Assembly: GCA_965200035.1 (NCBI GenBank)
Contig: OZ241334.1
Coordinates: 1,736,001-1,800,000 of the forward strand
DNA length: 64,000 bases
Origin: UBA1952 sp965200035
GTDB lineage: Bacteria; Bacteroidota; Bacteroidia; Chitinophagales; Chitinophagaceae
Direction of reading: 5' to 3'
In this document: piece by piece, positions 44,132 through 53,075 of the stretch
Numbering within the stretch: position 1 is the stretch's first letter
Layout: every line of letters starts with the position of its first letter
The notes under the pieces: generated by a model
Told to the model about the DNA's origin: nothing
Databases searched by the model: none
The model's input: the letters and a program-made list of their open reading frames with translations, nothing else
Position numbers and translations under genes: made by a program

Positions 44132-45132
44132 TGCAGGCAGAACACAGGATTTCTTTACAGCCCTACAATACATTTGGCATCGATGTGATGGCACAAAATG
44201 TAGTGACGCTTACAGATAAAGCACAGCTTCCGGAAATCACTGCTATGAACAATGACCGGCTGTTATTAGGTAGCGGCAGCAATATCCTGTTTACTAAAAA
44301 TGTGGACTTTCCTGTGGTGCTCAACCGGCTGAAAGGAATAGTGGTTGAGCGTGAGGATCACGACTTCGCGTATGTGCGGGTACAGGCCGGCGAGCTATGG
44401 CACGATCTGGTGCTTTTTGCAATAGGTAATGGCTGGGGCGGTATTGAAAATCTGGCGCTCATTCCCGGTACGGTAGGCGCTTCGCCTATTCAGAATATTG
44501 GAGCGTATGGGGTAGAGGTAAAAGAGACGATTGAGTTAGTTGAAGTATGGCATTGGGCTGATCGCGCCTTTTTTTCACTGAGTAATGAAGAGTGTTGCTT
44601 TGGCTACCGTGATAGTATTTTCAAGCATGATCTTAAAGGGAAAGTGCTGGTCACTTCCGTACGGTTCCGGCTGAGTAAGCATCCTGTATTGCGCACCTCT
44701 TATGGAGCCATTCAGGCAGAGCTTGATACGATTGGCCTTGAGCCATCAGTGCAGCACATCGCTCAGGCGGTCATCAATATTCGCCGCAGTAAGCTGCCCG
44801 ATCCGGCACAGATTGGCAATGCAGGTAGCTTTTTTAAAAACCCTGCGATTCCCGTTGCACAATACCATGCACTTCTGGCTGCCAATTCATCCATGCCATC
44901 TTATCCGGTAGATGGTGCGTCTGTGAAAGTGCCGGCCGGCTGGCTGATCGAGCAATGCGGCCTGAAAGGATTTCGCCGTGGCGATGCTGGCATTCATACA
45001 AAGCAGGCGCTGGTCATTGTAAATTATGGCGGCGCATCGGGCAGTGAATTATGGCAGCTTTCCGAAGAAGTAATTAATACCGTGTCTGCGAAGTTTGGCA
45101 TTCGGCTGGAGCGCGAAGTGCAGATCATCTAA
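44131..45132 (+). CDS. murB: UDP-N-acetylenolpyruvoylglucosamine reductase
   Basis: The 333-residue cytoplasmic flavoenzyme reduces UDP-GlcNAc-enolpyruvate to UDP-MurNAc, an early peptidoglycan step. FAD-domain landmarks are YNTFGID, LLGSGSNILF, ENLALIPGTVGASPIQNIGA and the C-terminal IGNAGSFFKNP with the catalytic Ser. The pattern and length (~340) fit E. coli-type (type I) MurB. The ATG overlaps the epimerase stop by 1 bp. A longer frame starting inside the epimerase gene was rejected. Confidence 0.96.
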   Translation: MQAEHRISLQPYNTFGIDVMAQNVVTLTDKAQLPEITAMNNDRLLLGSGSNILFTKNVDFPVVLNRLKGIVVEREDHDFAYVRVQAGELWHDLVLFAIGNGWGGIENLALIPGTVGASPIQNIGAYGVEVKETIELVEVWHWADRAFFSLSNEECCFGYRDSIFKHDLKGKVLVTSVRFRLSKHPVLRTSYGAIQAELDTIGLEPSVQHIAQAVINIRRSKLPDPAQIGNAGSFFKNPAIPVAQYHALLAANSSMPSYPVDGASVKVPAGWLIEQCGLKGFRRGDAGIHTKQALVIVNYGGASGSELWQLSEEVINTVSAKFGIRLEREVQII

Positions 45133-45136
45133 AAAA

Positions 45137-48100
45137 TTATCCTTCTTTCGCTGATTCTTCTATTGGCAGTTTTATGAAGAACGTAGTCCCTTTGTCTGAC
45201 TCGCTTTCAAACCAGATACTGCCTTTCCACAGCTCCACAATCTTCCGCGACATGGCCAGCCCAAGCCCCGAGCCCGATGATTTGGTGGTGAAGTAAGGCT
45301 TGAATAGTTTTTCCGCTGTATCTGCATCTATGCCTTTCCCATTATCCTGCACAATCAATATTGCATAAGCATCCTCATGCAGAAGTTTCACGAGTATCTG
45401 TCCCCGCCGTTCCTCAGCGGCTATTGACTGCATGGCATTCTGCATGATATTGGTAAATACCCGGAGCAGCTGACTGTAATCTGCCAGAACCATTAATTGC
45501 TCCTGAGGCAGCTCCAATTGTACGTCTATTTCCGGCTCACCCTGATAAAGCGGAATGGCTCTTTGTAGCAGTGTATTGAGGGGGAAATGCTCCGGCTTTG
45601 CCTCAGGCATCGTGGCGAAGTTGGAAAACTCTGAAGCGATGTAAGCAAGGTTATCTATCTGCTCAATGATGGATGCGCTCACCCTTGTTGCCAGTTGCTC
45701 GGTATCCAGCCGCTTGCTCTGCAATGCCTGCTGCAGATACTGAATGTTGAGCTTCATCGGTGTCAATGGATTTTTGATTTCATGTGCTACCTGCCGAGCC
45801 ATTTCCCGCCAGGCGCTTTCCCGCTCGCTCTGCGCCAGCATAGCGGCATTCTCTTCTACCTTGCGCACCATCTTGTTGTATTCCCTTACCAGCACACCAA
45901 TCTCATCTTCATAAGGCCATTCGAGCAACTCATTTTTCTGCAGGCTGAGCCTTCCAAACTGGTTGATGAGCATATTGTACGTTCTGGTAAGGCGGGTACT
46001 GATAAACAGCGCCAGAAAGCTGGACAGGAAGAACAGAAAGGCATACAGGTTAATCAGCGCGACCACAATGTTCGACACCTGATCGTTCAGCTCCCTTTCC
46101 GAAGAAAAGAACGGAACACTGATGTAGCCGAGTATCGTGCCATCATCATTGCGCAGCGGTATGCCACAGGAAAGGAACTGGAAGTTGCCCACGTATTCAT
46201 TCTCTTCCACAATGCTGTTGCCGGCCTGCAGCTTACGGTAAGTGATTGGTTTTATAACCGGCGCCAGCAGTCCCTGCTCATACAGATCTTCCTGGGATGC
46301 TATCAGTAATCGCCCGCCATAATCAAAGATGTTCGCATCGGTTTTCTGGCTTGCTGCGAGGGTATATAGAGCATAGCGGAATTCTGCTGTGCGCGTAACA
46401 CTGTCCATCGCAGGTCGGCTGCTCATGCCGCTCTGCGCGGTAAGATATTGCCGGATGTAGCGCTCAATGATGAGGGTTGTGTTGTGAACGCGTTCACGGT
46501 TGGTCTGCGAATACCGTTCATTGAAAAAGGCAACCGTGACTACCCCTACAACCACAAATGAGAGCAGCAGGATGATGAGCATTCCCAGATGAATACGCTG
46601 ACGCAAGGTGAAATGATAAGGCGTGGTTTTATCTTTCGAAAGAATACGCAGCAGCCAGCGATAAAGCAGTGCGAGCAAAGAAAGCAGCAGATGCATTCCG
46701 AACAGGTAGGAGAGCAATACCACTACACTCAGCCAGCTACCGGTGCTGCCCGCCACAATCGCCACACTGTCCGGTGCTTCCTGATAGCGCAGCTCGTAAT
46801 ATCCGTTCCTGATCTTCGTGATCGCAGGAGGTCTTATGCCGCCGCTTGTATCGATAGAAGCGGGAAAGTTGTAGTTGCTGGTTTGGGTGATACGCCTGCC
46901 TTTACGGTAAAGTGCATAAGCATAGCGCGCATTTTTTTCGAGCCGGTCAATCGTACCGGGCTGCAACAATTCAGGATAAACCGTTTCGTTGATATTTTTT
47001 TTCAGCGCAAGAGACAGGATCAAGTATCCCGCTGTCATATCATGGTCGGCAATAGGTACACGTGCCAGATAGTTGTGTTGCTCGGCCGCGGCATCGAATA
47101 CCAGGTGTTCTTCTTCTGTAGAAATACCATTGCTGAACCGTTGCGCAAATTGATTGAGGCTGGCCGTATCGGTATTGAACAAAGGCTTTCCCGCCCTATC
47201 GTAGAAGTAAAACTCCGGCTGGTACCGGTTGGCAAGCGAGTTAAAATAAAGCGCATTCAGCCTGCGCGCCAGCTGTAGCTTTTTTTCCCGGTCGGCATTC
47301 TGCAGATAATCCAGTATCGCCGGTTCATGCATCAGCCTCGGGCCAATGCTTTTAAAGTTGTATTCCAGCAATGGATCCTGCTGCGCCAGCAGGTGCTCGG
47401 CATAAGCAATGCGGTCTTTCTCCAGATCACGGATGCGGATGAGCTCATGCAGCGTTATGGTCACACAGGCGCTTGTAAATAGCGATACAAAGATCATTTG
47501 CAGGGAGAGCATCGCCGCTTTTGCGTTACTCGGTATATCCAGCAGGATCATGTACACCGTCATCCAGCCGATGGCTATATAAAACAGCTTTGATTCAGGA
47601 TGAAAAATGATGGTGGATAACAGGCAGGATCCCGTAATCAATAATTGCCGCAGCCATTTATTGCCAATAAGCACATCCAGCTGCACTTTAAAAAAACGCG
47701 CAATCATCTCCGTAATGATGATCCCAAGTCCGATGCTCAGCAGCCCGATAATGGTGTAGGCATCGATCGTATGAAAATGGCTCACGTCGAATGATATCTG
47801 TGAATCGATAACAAGGCTGTGCAGGATGATCCACAAGCCATAGAACACTACCGGAAAGACCAACAGCAGGATTATCGCTGTGACTATTCTGAGGCCTTTT
47901 GCACGAATTCCGGTAAGAAAATTCCGGTAAGGAATTTCGGTAAGCACAAAGATCAGGAGCCAGACCATCGCGATCTCGTTCAGCAATAGATCGCCCAGAG
48001 AAGAGAGCAGCCAGCTGTAGCCATAGATAGATGGTGAGAATAAGCCCAGCTCGCCGATGCCAAACGGCAAGGGCAATAAGCGGGCAAGCATACGCAAGAC

Positions 48101-48895
48101 CAATACTAATAATGCCGTAAGCGCCAGTCCTCGCTTCCAGCTTTTAAAGCGGGTAATGTGCAGCAGATAGAGCTGTAGCCAGATGCAGGAAACAAGCAGG
48201 GCAGTCAGCGCCAGAACAGTGGTAGCCGCATCCGGAACAGGCGGACCGGAATCATTGCCGCTGAAGTCGAGGCTCAGCCAGTAATGGCCGGTGCTGCTCA
48301 CCACAGGATAAGTATTTTTTTCCGGCGCATTCAGCACTCTGGTGCTCCCCGGTATATAATGCGGATAGCTGAACTCATCCTGCAGATACTGGTTCTGAAA
48401 AGAGTAGTCAAACTTTACAGGGAAAAGCACAGTCAATCTGCGCGCTGCATTTCCCGCAGCAGGATACACATATGTTTTGCGGATGCAGAATTGATTATTG
48501 AGAAAGACGAGATGGCCTTCCGCCTCAGCAGCAGCATCGGGCAGAGAAAGCAGATCATCATCATTCCAGAAAACAAGGCTATCGCCTGTGTAGGCGAAAA
48601 GATAGTAGGGTAGCTGCTCTGCCTTTTTGAAGTGATCATTTCTCCGCGCATTATGAAACAGGTCTTCTACGAAAGCCGTGTCTTTAAGCATGGCCTGCAG
48701 CCTTGCATCGCGGGCCTGCAAAACCTCCTGCACTGCTTTTGCCATGATGGCCGGCTTCATGCAGCTTCGCTGCCGGTGTGCCGACCATGCCGCCAGCGCC
48801 CACAGCAACACAGCTATGGCTATCCAGCCTCCGTATGGTCGTTTGCGGAACAAGCGTTTATTTTTTACCCTTCGTTCTTTTTGACTGTATTCCAC
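45137..48895 (-). CDS. Large multi-sensor membrane histidine kinase
   Basis: At 1252 residues this is far longer than usual histidine kinases. In order: a TM helix (~22-40), an extracytoplasmic sensor segment to ~215, a cluster of about eight to nine hydrophobic helices (to ~510), a second extracytoplasmic region, two more TM helices (~735-800), a third sensor region, a TM helix and HAMP domain (~925-1010), then HisKA with VAHEIKNPLTPMKLN (phosphoacceptor His1038) and a C-terminal ATPase with NIMQNAMQSI, VQDNGKGID and GSGLGLAMSRKIVEL. No response regulator is next to it, so it is an orphan kinase. It overlaps mazG by 31 bp and uses a GTG start at 48895; a TTG at 48853 is an alternative. Confidence 0.9.
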   Translation of the reverse strand: MEYSQKERRVKNKRLFRKRPYGGWIAIAVLLWALAAWSAHRQRSCMKPAIMAKAVQEVLQARDARLQAMLKDTAFVEDLFHNARRNDHFKKAEQLPYYLFAYTGDSLVFWNDDDLLSLPDAAAEAEGHLVFLNNQFCIRKTYVYPAAGNAARRLTVLFPVKFDYSFQNQYLQDEFSYPHYIPGSTRVLNAPEKNTYPVVSSTGHYWLSLDFSGNDSGPPVPDAATTVLALTALLVSCIWLQLYLLHITRFKSWKRGLALTALLVLVLRMLARLLPLPFGIGELGLFSPSIYGYSWLLSSLGDLLLNEIAMVWLLIFVLTEIPYRNFLTGIRAKGLRIVTAIILLLVFPVVFYGLWIILHSLVIDSQISFDVSHFHTIDAYTIIGLLSIGLGIIITEMIARFFKVQLDVLIGNKWLRQLLITGSCLLSTIIFHPESKLFYIAIGWMTVYMILLDIPSNAKAAMLSLQMIFVSLFTSACVTITLHELIRIRDLEKDRIAYAEHLLAQQDPLLEYNFKSIGPRLMHEPAILDYLQNADREKKLQLARRLNALYFNSLANRYQPEFYFYDRAGKPLFNTDTASLNQFAQRFSNGISTEEEHLVFDAAAEQHNYLARVPIADHDMTAGYLILSLALKKNINETVYPELLQPGTIDRLEKNARYAYALYRKGRRITQTSNYNFPASIDTSGGIRPPAITKIRNGYYELRYQEAPDSVAIVAGSTGSWLSVVVLLSYLFGMHLLLSLLALLYRWLLRILSKDKTTPYHFTLRQRIHLGMLIILLLSFVVVGVVTVAFFNERYSQTNRERVHNTTLIIERYIRQYLTAQSGMSSRPAMDSVTRTAEFRYALYTLAASQKTDANIFDYGGRLLIASQEDLYEQGLLAPVIKPITYRKLQAGNSIVEENEYVGNFQFLSCGIPLRNDDGTILGYISVPFFSSERELNDQVSNIVVALINLYAFLFFLSSFLALFISTRLTRTYNMLINQFGRLSLQKNELLEWPYEDEIGVLVREYNKMVRKVEENAAMLAQSERESAWREMARQVAHEIKNPLTPMKLNIQYLQQALQSKRLDTEQLATRVSASIIEQIDNLAYIASEFSNFATMPEAKPEHFPLNTLLQRAIPLYQGEPEIDVQLELPQEQLMVLADYSQLLRVFTNIMQNAMQSIAAEERRGQILVKLLHEDAYAILIVQDNGKGIDADTAEKLFKPYFTTKSSGSGLGLAMSRKIVELWKGSIWFESESDKGTTFFIKLPIEESAKEG

Positions 48896-49632
48896 ATATC
48901 ATCCATCTCCTGCAGGCTCAGGTCGTACAATGACTTTCCATTAGCAGCGGCCATAGCCTCGATCTGCTGAAAGCGGCGGATGAATTTATGATTGGTTTTC
49001 TCAAGCGCACCTTCAGGATCTACTTTCGCAAAGCGGGCATAATTGATCAGCGCAAAGAAAACATCTCCCATCTCTTCTTCGATATGATCTTGGTCGCCGC
49101 TTTCCACGGCTTCGTACAGCTCGCCCAACTCTTCATTCACCTTGGCCTTTACCTGATCTATATGATCCCATTCAAAGCCAACTGTTTTGGTCTTCTCCTG
49201 CAGGCGCAGTGCTTTTACCAATGCAGGCAGCCCGGCAGGTACGCCACCGAGAATCGATTTTTTGCCTTCCTTTAATTTCAGCTGTTCCCAGTTGCGCTTA
49301 ACATCCTCATCCGTTTCTGCTTTCACATTGCTGTAGATATGCGGGTGACGGCTTACCAGCTTGTTGCACACGGTTTCTATTACATCATCAAACGTGAAAT
49401 GCCCTTGCTCGGATGCAATGCGGCTGTAGAAAATCAGGTGCAGCAGAATATCGCCGGCTTCTTCTTTCAATCCCTGCCAGTCTTCTTTCGTAATGGCATC
49501 CGCCAGCTCATAGGTTTCCTCAATGGTCAGTTGCCTCAGTGTTTGTATCGTCTGCTTCTTATCCCACGGGCATTGCTCTCGCAGCTCATCCATAATACGG
49601 CGAAGGCGCTCAATAGATTGATTGTATTGCAT
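48865..49632 (-). CDS. mazG: Nucleoside triphosphate pyrophosphohydrolase MazG
   Basis: The 255-residue protein has two MazG/all-alpha NTP-PPase domains. Domain 1 carries EETYELADAI and EEAGDILLHLIFYSRI; domain 2 has NEELGELYEAVE and EEEMGDVFFALINYARF, the paired acidic metal-binding segments. The enzyme removes pyrophosphate from nucleoside triphosphates, cleaning pools of aberrant or excess NTPs. The length and two-domain layout match E. coli MazG. I chose the ATG at 49632 (MQYNQSIERLRRIMDEL) over a longer frame. Its 3' end overlaps the histidine kinase start by 31 bp, so the two genes may be coupled. Confidence 0.95.
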   Translation of the reverse strand: MQYNQSIERLRRIMDELREQCPWDKKQTIQTLRQLTIEETYELADAITKEDWQGLKEEAGDILLHLIFYSRIASEQGHFTFDDVIETVCNKLVSRHPHIYSNVKAETDEDVKRNWEQLKLKEGKKSILGGVPAGLPALVKALRLQEKTKTVGFEWDHIDQVKAKVNEELGELYEAVESGDQDHIEEEMGDVFFALINYARFAKVDPEGALEKTNHKFIRRFQQIEAMAAANGKSLYDLSLQEMDDMWNTVKKNEG

Positions 49633-49786
49633 GTTGTGTAAAAGTATATTATACCCTTCGTTTACAGATGCATTATTAAGAGCAGGAGTAGTTGATAAAT
49701 GTAGCCGAATAGATTGAAAAGTCTCCGTTCGTGCCTGAAATATGCCGGGCAACGATGTTTTAACAAAACCTCCGTGCGGCAGCTAC

Positions 49787-49794
49787 TATATTTG
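49787..49794 (+). promoter_or_regulatory. -7 box for the 49812 barrel gene
   Basis: TATATTTG matches TAnnTTTG exactly and lies 17 bp before the ATG, implying a leader of about 10-12 nt. Confidence 0.6.
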
Positions 49795-49811
49795 CGCACC
49801 AATTTCAAAAT

Positions 49812-50528
49812 ATGTTTCGACGCCTACTGCTGCTGTCATCTGCTTTTATTATGTTGATGAGCCAGTACACCTCTGCCCAGGTATCCAGTGCCACCAGTTC
49901 TGTAAAATCAGAAATACAGAAGCCATCCCGCGATATCGTGATGGTTCAGCTGACTTATGAGGGCTGGAGCAAGAATAATGATTCCATCAAAACAGGCGGC
50001 GTGGGCCGGGGCATCAATGCTTATATCAATTACGATTTCCCGATCAAGAAATCCAACTTCTCATTCAGCGCCGGTATCGGTGTTGGTGTCAGCAGTGTCT
50101 ATCTCGACAATCAGCAAGTGACTCTTACAGACACAGGCACTGCCGGCAGCCGCATTGCGTTTGTACCCGAGAGCAAGGATTATAAGAAATATAAAATCAC
50201 CACCAGCTATGTAGAGGCTCCTTTTGAGCTTCGCTACTTTGGCAATCGTGATAACCGTAATAAGGGTTTTAAAGCGGCCATTGGCCTGCGCGCAGGCTTA
50301 CTTGTAGGCGCTAAGGCCAAAGGCAATACCTCAGTAGATGGCAATAAAGTAGTAGAAAAGCTGAATACCCGCCGCTATTTTGAAAAGTGGCGCTTCTCGG
50401 CTACTGCCCGCGTAGGTTGGGGTAACTTCAGCCTTTTCGGCTCTTATAATCTGAACAATGTATTTAAGGATGGCGAAGGTCCTGTAGCAACGCCTTATTC
50501 TGTAGGTCTGTGCATTTCCGGGCTTTAA
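49812..50528 (+). CDS. Outer-membrane beta-barrel protein, function unknown
   Basis: The 238-residue protein has a signal peptide (MFRRLLLLSSAFIMLMSQYT, cut near SAQ) and then barrel-like strands: NFSFSAGIGVGVSSVYL, YVEAPFELRYFG, FKAAIGLRAGLLVGAKAKG and the C-terminal TPYSVGLCISGL. The pattern YVEAPFELRYF is typical of the PorT/outer-membrane beta-barrel family of Bacteroidota, though the specific family is not certain. An exact -7 box is just upstream and a 19-bp stem terminator follows the stop. It is probably a single-gene unit. Confidence 0.75.
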   Translation: MFRRLLLLSSAFIMLMSQYTSAQVSSATSSVKSEIQKPSRDIVMVQLTYEGWSKNNDSIKTGGVGRGINAYINYDFPIKKSNFSFSAGIGVGVSSVYLDNQQVTLTDTGTAGSRIAFVPESKDYKKYKITTSYVEAPFELRYFGNRDNRNKGFKAAIGLRAGLLVGAKAKGNTSVDGNKVVEKLNTRRYFEKWRFSATARVGWGNFSLFGSYNLNNVFKDGEGPVATPYSVGLCISGL

Positions 50529-50544
50529 TCTGATTTTATTTATT

Positions 50545-50584
50545 AAAAGAGAAACCCTTCCTGAACAGGAAGGGTTTCTCTTTT
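50545..50584. terminator. Very strong bidirectional terminator
   Basis: A 19-bp perfect stem (AAAAGAGAAACCCTTCCTG / CAGGAAGGGTTTCTCTTTT) with a 2-nt centre lies between the convergent barrel and metH genes. The right arm ends one base before the metH stop codon. Confidence 0.92.
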
Positions 50585-51622
50585 TTATACTGCTTCTGCA
50601 ACCGGTAATGGCCGTTGCTCATATTTTTTCATCTCTGCGGCAATAGCCGCTATGTGGTCGGGAGTAGTGCCGCAGCAACCACCTACGATGTTAAGCCAGC
50701 CGTTGGCCGCGAATTCACCCACTATAGCTGCCGTTTCTTCGGGTGTCTCATCATACTCGCCCATTGCATTCGGCAGGCCGGCATTCGGGTAAGCGCTCAC
50801 ATGGCAGGCGGCTATCGAAGCCAGCTCTTCTACGTGAGGTCGCATCTGCGCCGCGCCAAGCGCGCAGTTCAGCCCGATGCTTACCGGATTGGCATGCATC
50901 ACAGAAATATAAAACGCTTCCAGCACCTGACCGCTAAGCGTACGTCCGGATGCATCCGTGATCGTTCCTGAGATCATTACCGGCAGGCGGTCTGCTTCCG
51001 CGATGTTGTGATCGTCAAAGTATTTATTGATTGCGTAAATAGCGGCCTTTGCATTCAGCGTATCAAAAACGGTTTCCACCAGCAGTATATCTGCACCGCC
51101 TTCAATCAATCCCTGCACCTGCTCATAATACGCGCCGGCTACCTGGTCGAAGGTCACTGCGCGGTAGCCCGGCCTGTTCACATCCGGCGAAAGGGATAAA
51201 GTACGGTTCATCGGACCGATAGCGCCGGCTACAAAATAATCGGCCGCATTTACGCCTTGCTCTGCCGCAAATTCTTCAACCGCTTCCTTCGCAATTTTTG
51301 CAGACGCTACATTCAGTTCATAAGAAAGCTCCTGCATCTCATAATCCGCCATAGATACTACTTGCGCCGAGAAGGTATTAGTTTCAATGATGTGCGCACC
51401 TGCAGCCAGGTATTGCTTATGGATTTCTTTAATGATCTGAGGCTGGGTAAGCGAAAGTAAATCGTTATTTCCCTTTACATCCAAATGCCAGTTTTTAAAC
51501 CGCTCGCCACGGTAATCTTCCTCTTCCAGCTTATGGCGTTGAATCATAGTGCCCATAGCACCATCCAGTATGAGGATCTTTTTTTCAAGCGCGCTTTCCA
51601 GTCTTTGTTTAGTCGTAGGCAT
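50585..51622 (-). CDS. metH: Stand-alone homocysteine S-methyltransferase module of MetH
   Basis: The 345-residue protein is the N-terminal Zn/homocysteine-binding module of cobalamin-dependent methionine synthase: DGAMGTMIQRHKLEEEDYRG at the N-terminus, ETNTFSAQ, GLNCALGAAQMRPHVEEL (first Zn Cys) and GGCCGTTPDHIAAIA (Cys316 and Cys317). The protein stops there; the folate, cobalamin and activation domains are absent, and no such gene is nearby in the window. Split MetH is known in some Bacteroidota, with the rest encoded elsewhere. An exact -7 box sits 6 bp before the ATG, so the mRNA is probably leaderless. Confidence 0.9.
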   Translation of the reverse strand: MPTTKQRLESALEKKILILDGAMGTMIQRHKLEEEDYRGERFKNWHLDVKGNNDLLSLTQPQIIKEIHKQYLAAGAHIIETNTFSAQVVSMADYEMQELSYELNVASAKIAKEAVEEFAAEQGVNAADYFVAGAIGPMNRTLSLSPDVNRPGYRAVTFDQVAGAYYEQVQGLIEGGADILLVETVFDTLNAKAAIYAINKYFDDHNIAEADRLPVMISGTITDASGRTLSGQVLEAFYISVMHANPVSIGLNCALGAAQMRPHVEELASIAACHVSAYPNAGLPNAMGEYDETPEETAAIVGEFAANGWLNIVGGCCGTTPDHIAAIAAEMKKYEQRPLPVAEAV

Positions 51623-51627
51623 AGCTG

Positions 51628-51635
51628 CAAAATTA
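51628..51635 (-). promoter_or_regulatory. -7 box of metH module, adjacent to the start codon
   Basis: The minus strand reads TAATTTTG, an exact TAnnTTTG match, only 5-6 bp upstream of the metH ATG at 51622. Transcription should begin at or next to the start codon. Confidence 0.6.
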
Positions 51636-51754
51636 CGGCATATCGGAGTGATGAAGCATTGGCTTTAGCTATTTCTGAATACTTATCGGCAATGGAAGTT
51701 TGTTCTGCTTTTTCATTCAAATCCGCAACTTGCATTATTCCTATTTTTACGTCT

Positions 51755-52336
51755 ATGGAGCGCGCTTACATCGAACAGGAGCTTTTCGAACGACAGGATT
51801 TTACGCAATCATCATTGAAAGATGGAGAGTACGAAGGTTGCCGGTTCAACAACTGTGACTTTTCCAATGGCAGCTTGTCTGGAATTACGTTCATCGATTG
51901 TATGTTTTATGATTGCAATCTGAGCATGACCAGTCTGCTGAAAACAGTATTCCGGGACGTAACGTTCCATCGCTGCAAGATGCTTGGCCTGCGGTTCGAT
52001 ACCTGCCACCCATGGGGACTGACTTTTCGCTTTGAAGAATGCACCCTCAACCATTCCTCCTTCTATCAGCTAAAGGTTCCAAAAACAATCTTCAAGCAAT
52101 GCACCATGCAGGAGGTGGACCTTACGGGATGTGATTTTACCGAGTCCGTATTGGAGCAATGCGATCTTGCCAATGCATTGTTTGATCGCACTATACTAGA
52201 GAAAGCGGATTTGCGGTATTCATCCAATTATTCCATTGATCCCGAAAACAACCGGATCAAAAAGGCAAAATTTTCTTTGTCCGGCCTGCCCGGATTGCTG
52301 GGCAAATACCAAATAGAAATACATACCGCTTCATGA
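51755..52336 (+). CDS. Pentapeptide-repeat protein (Qnr/McbG-like)
   Basis: The 193-residue protein consists largely of pentapeptide repeats read as blocks with central F/L/M: CRFNNCDFSNGSLSGITF at about residue 28 on, CNLSMTSL, then VDLTGCDFTESVLEQCDLAN near the C-terminus. Such proteins form right-handed beta-helices that can mimic DNA. Known members (Qnr, MfpA, McbG) bind DNA gyrase, and the C-terminal NYSIDPENNRIKKAKF is widespread in Qnr-like homologues. The start at MERAYIEQELFE is preferred. Its stop overlaps the start of a GyrI-like gene by 4 bp, which makes a gyrase-related role attractive but unproven. Confidence 0.85.
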   Translation: MERAYIEQELFERQDFTQSSLKDGEYEGCRFNNCDFSNGSLSGITFIDCMFYDCNLSMTSLLKTVFRDVTFHRCKMLGLRFDTCHPWGLTFRFEECTLNHSSFYQLKVPKTIFKQCTMQEVDLTGCDFTESVLEQCDLANALFDRTILEKADLRYSSNYSIDPENNRIKKAKFSLSGLPGLLGKYQIEIHTAS

Positions 52337-52827
52337 ATATCACCTCGCGCATAGAGATGCTGCCTGCTAAAATATTTGTAGGCATGAGACGGACCATGTC
52401 TTTTTCACAGAACAGTACGGCGGAGCTCTGGCGCAGCTTTATGCCTTTGCGTAAAAATCTGCGCAGCGTCGGTGATGAGCTTTATTCCATTGAAATTTAT
52501 CCGCCTTCTTTTTTTCAGCATTTTAATCCTGATGCCGGTTTTGAAAAGTGGGCAGCTTTAGAGTTGGAAGATTCACAGTATGCTCCGGAAGATTTGGAAA
52601 AGCTGGAATCGCCGGGCGGCCTGTACGCTATTTTTTTGTATAAAGGCGCAGCAAATGCAGCAACACCGTTTTATCAGTACATATTCAACACATGGTTGCC
52701 GGAACATGGTTATACAGTAGATGAACGGCCACATTTTGCTGTTATGGGCGCTCAATACAAACAAGATCATCCTGAATCTGAAGAAGAACTATGGATCCCG
52801 GTTAAGATTCTTGATTCCATTATATAG
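52333..52827 (+). CDS. GyrI-like small-molecule-binding domain protein
   Basis: The 164-residue protein fits the GyrI-like (AraC effector-binding) fold: the N-terminal SRIEMLPAKIFVGMRRTMSF, the SLYSIEIY-type strand (here ELYSIEIYPPSF), GGLYAIFLYKGAA and FNTWLPEHGYTVDERPHFAV, then ELWIPVKIL at the end, the usual closing strand. GyrI (SbmC) of E. coli binds and inhibits gyrase; other members only bind small molecules. The ATG overlaps the stop of the pentapeptide-repeat gene (ATGA), so the two are translationally coupled. No DNA-binding domain is attached. A 248-bp spacer with a terminator follows. Confidence 0.82.
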   Translation: MNITSRIEMLPAKIFVGMRRTMSFSQNSTAELWRSFMPLRKNLRSVGDELYSIEIYPPSFFQHFNPDAGFEKWAALELEDSQYAPEDLEKLESPGGLYAIFLYKGAANAATPFYQYIFNTWLPEHGYTVDERPHFAVMGAQYKQDHPESEEELWIPVKILDSII

Positions 52828-53021
52828 TAGTCTATAAATCAAGATCCAACTAAATATTGAATTGGAGCTTTATTAAACAATTCGTACACTAATTGATTAC
52901 CTGCTATTTAGATGGATTGACTGCTTTCTTTTAATATTAGCAGTTGTGGTTTAAGAGCGGTCGGCCAGCTACCAAATTGATAAAGATTACAATGGTAAAA
53001 GCTGCATTGTCATTATGCAAA

Positions 53022-53056
53022 AAGAAAGAGGCTGCGTAATACGCAGCCTCTTTCTT
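53022..53056. terminator. Bidirectional terminator upstream of the typA end
   Basis: A 15-bp perfect stem (AAGAAAGAGGCTGCG / CGCAGCCTCTTTCTT) with a 5-nt loop lies 20 bp downstream of the typA stop, on its minus-strand side. The stretch 52828-53021 before it holds no other feature I can support. Confidence 0.88.
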
Positions 53057-53075
53057 AATTATTATCGGAATCAGC

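Noticed and set aside
51600..51760. Riboswitch (SAM or cobalamin) upstream of metH
   Set aside because: The promoter box lies 6 bp from the ATG and no conserved riboswitch core is visible.
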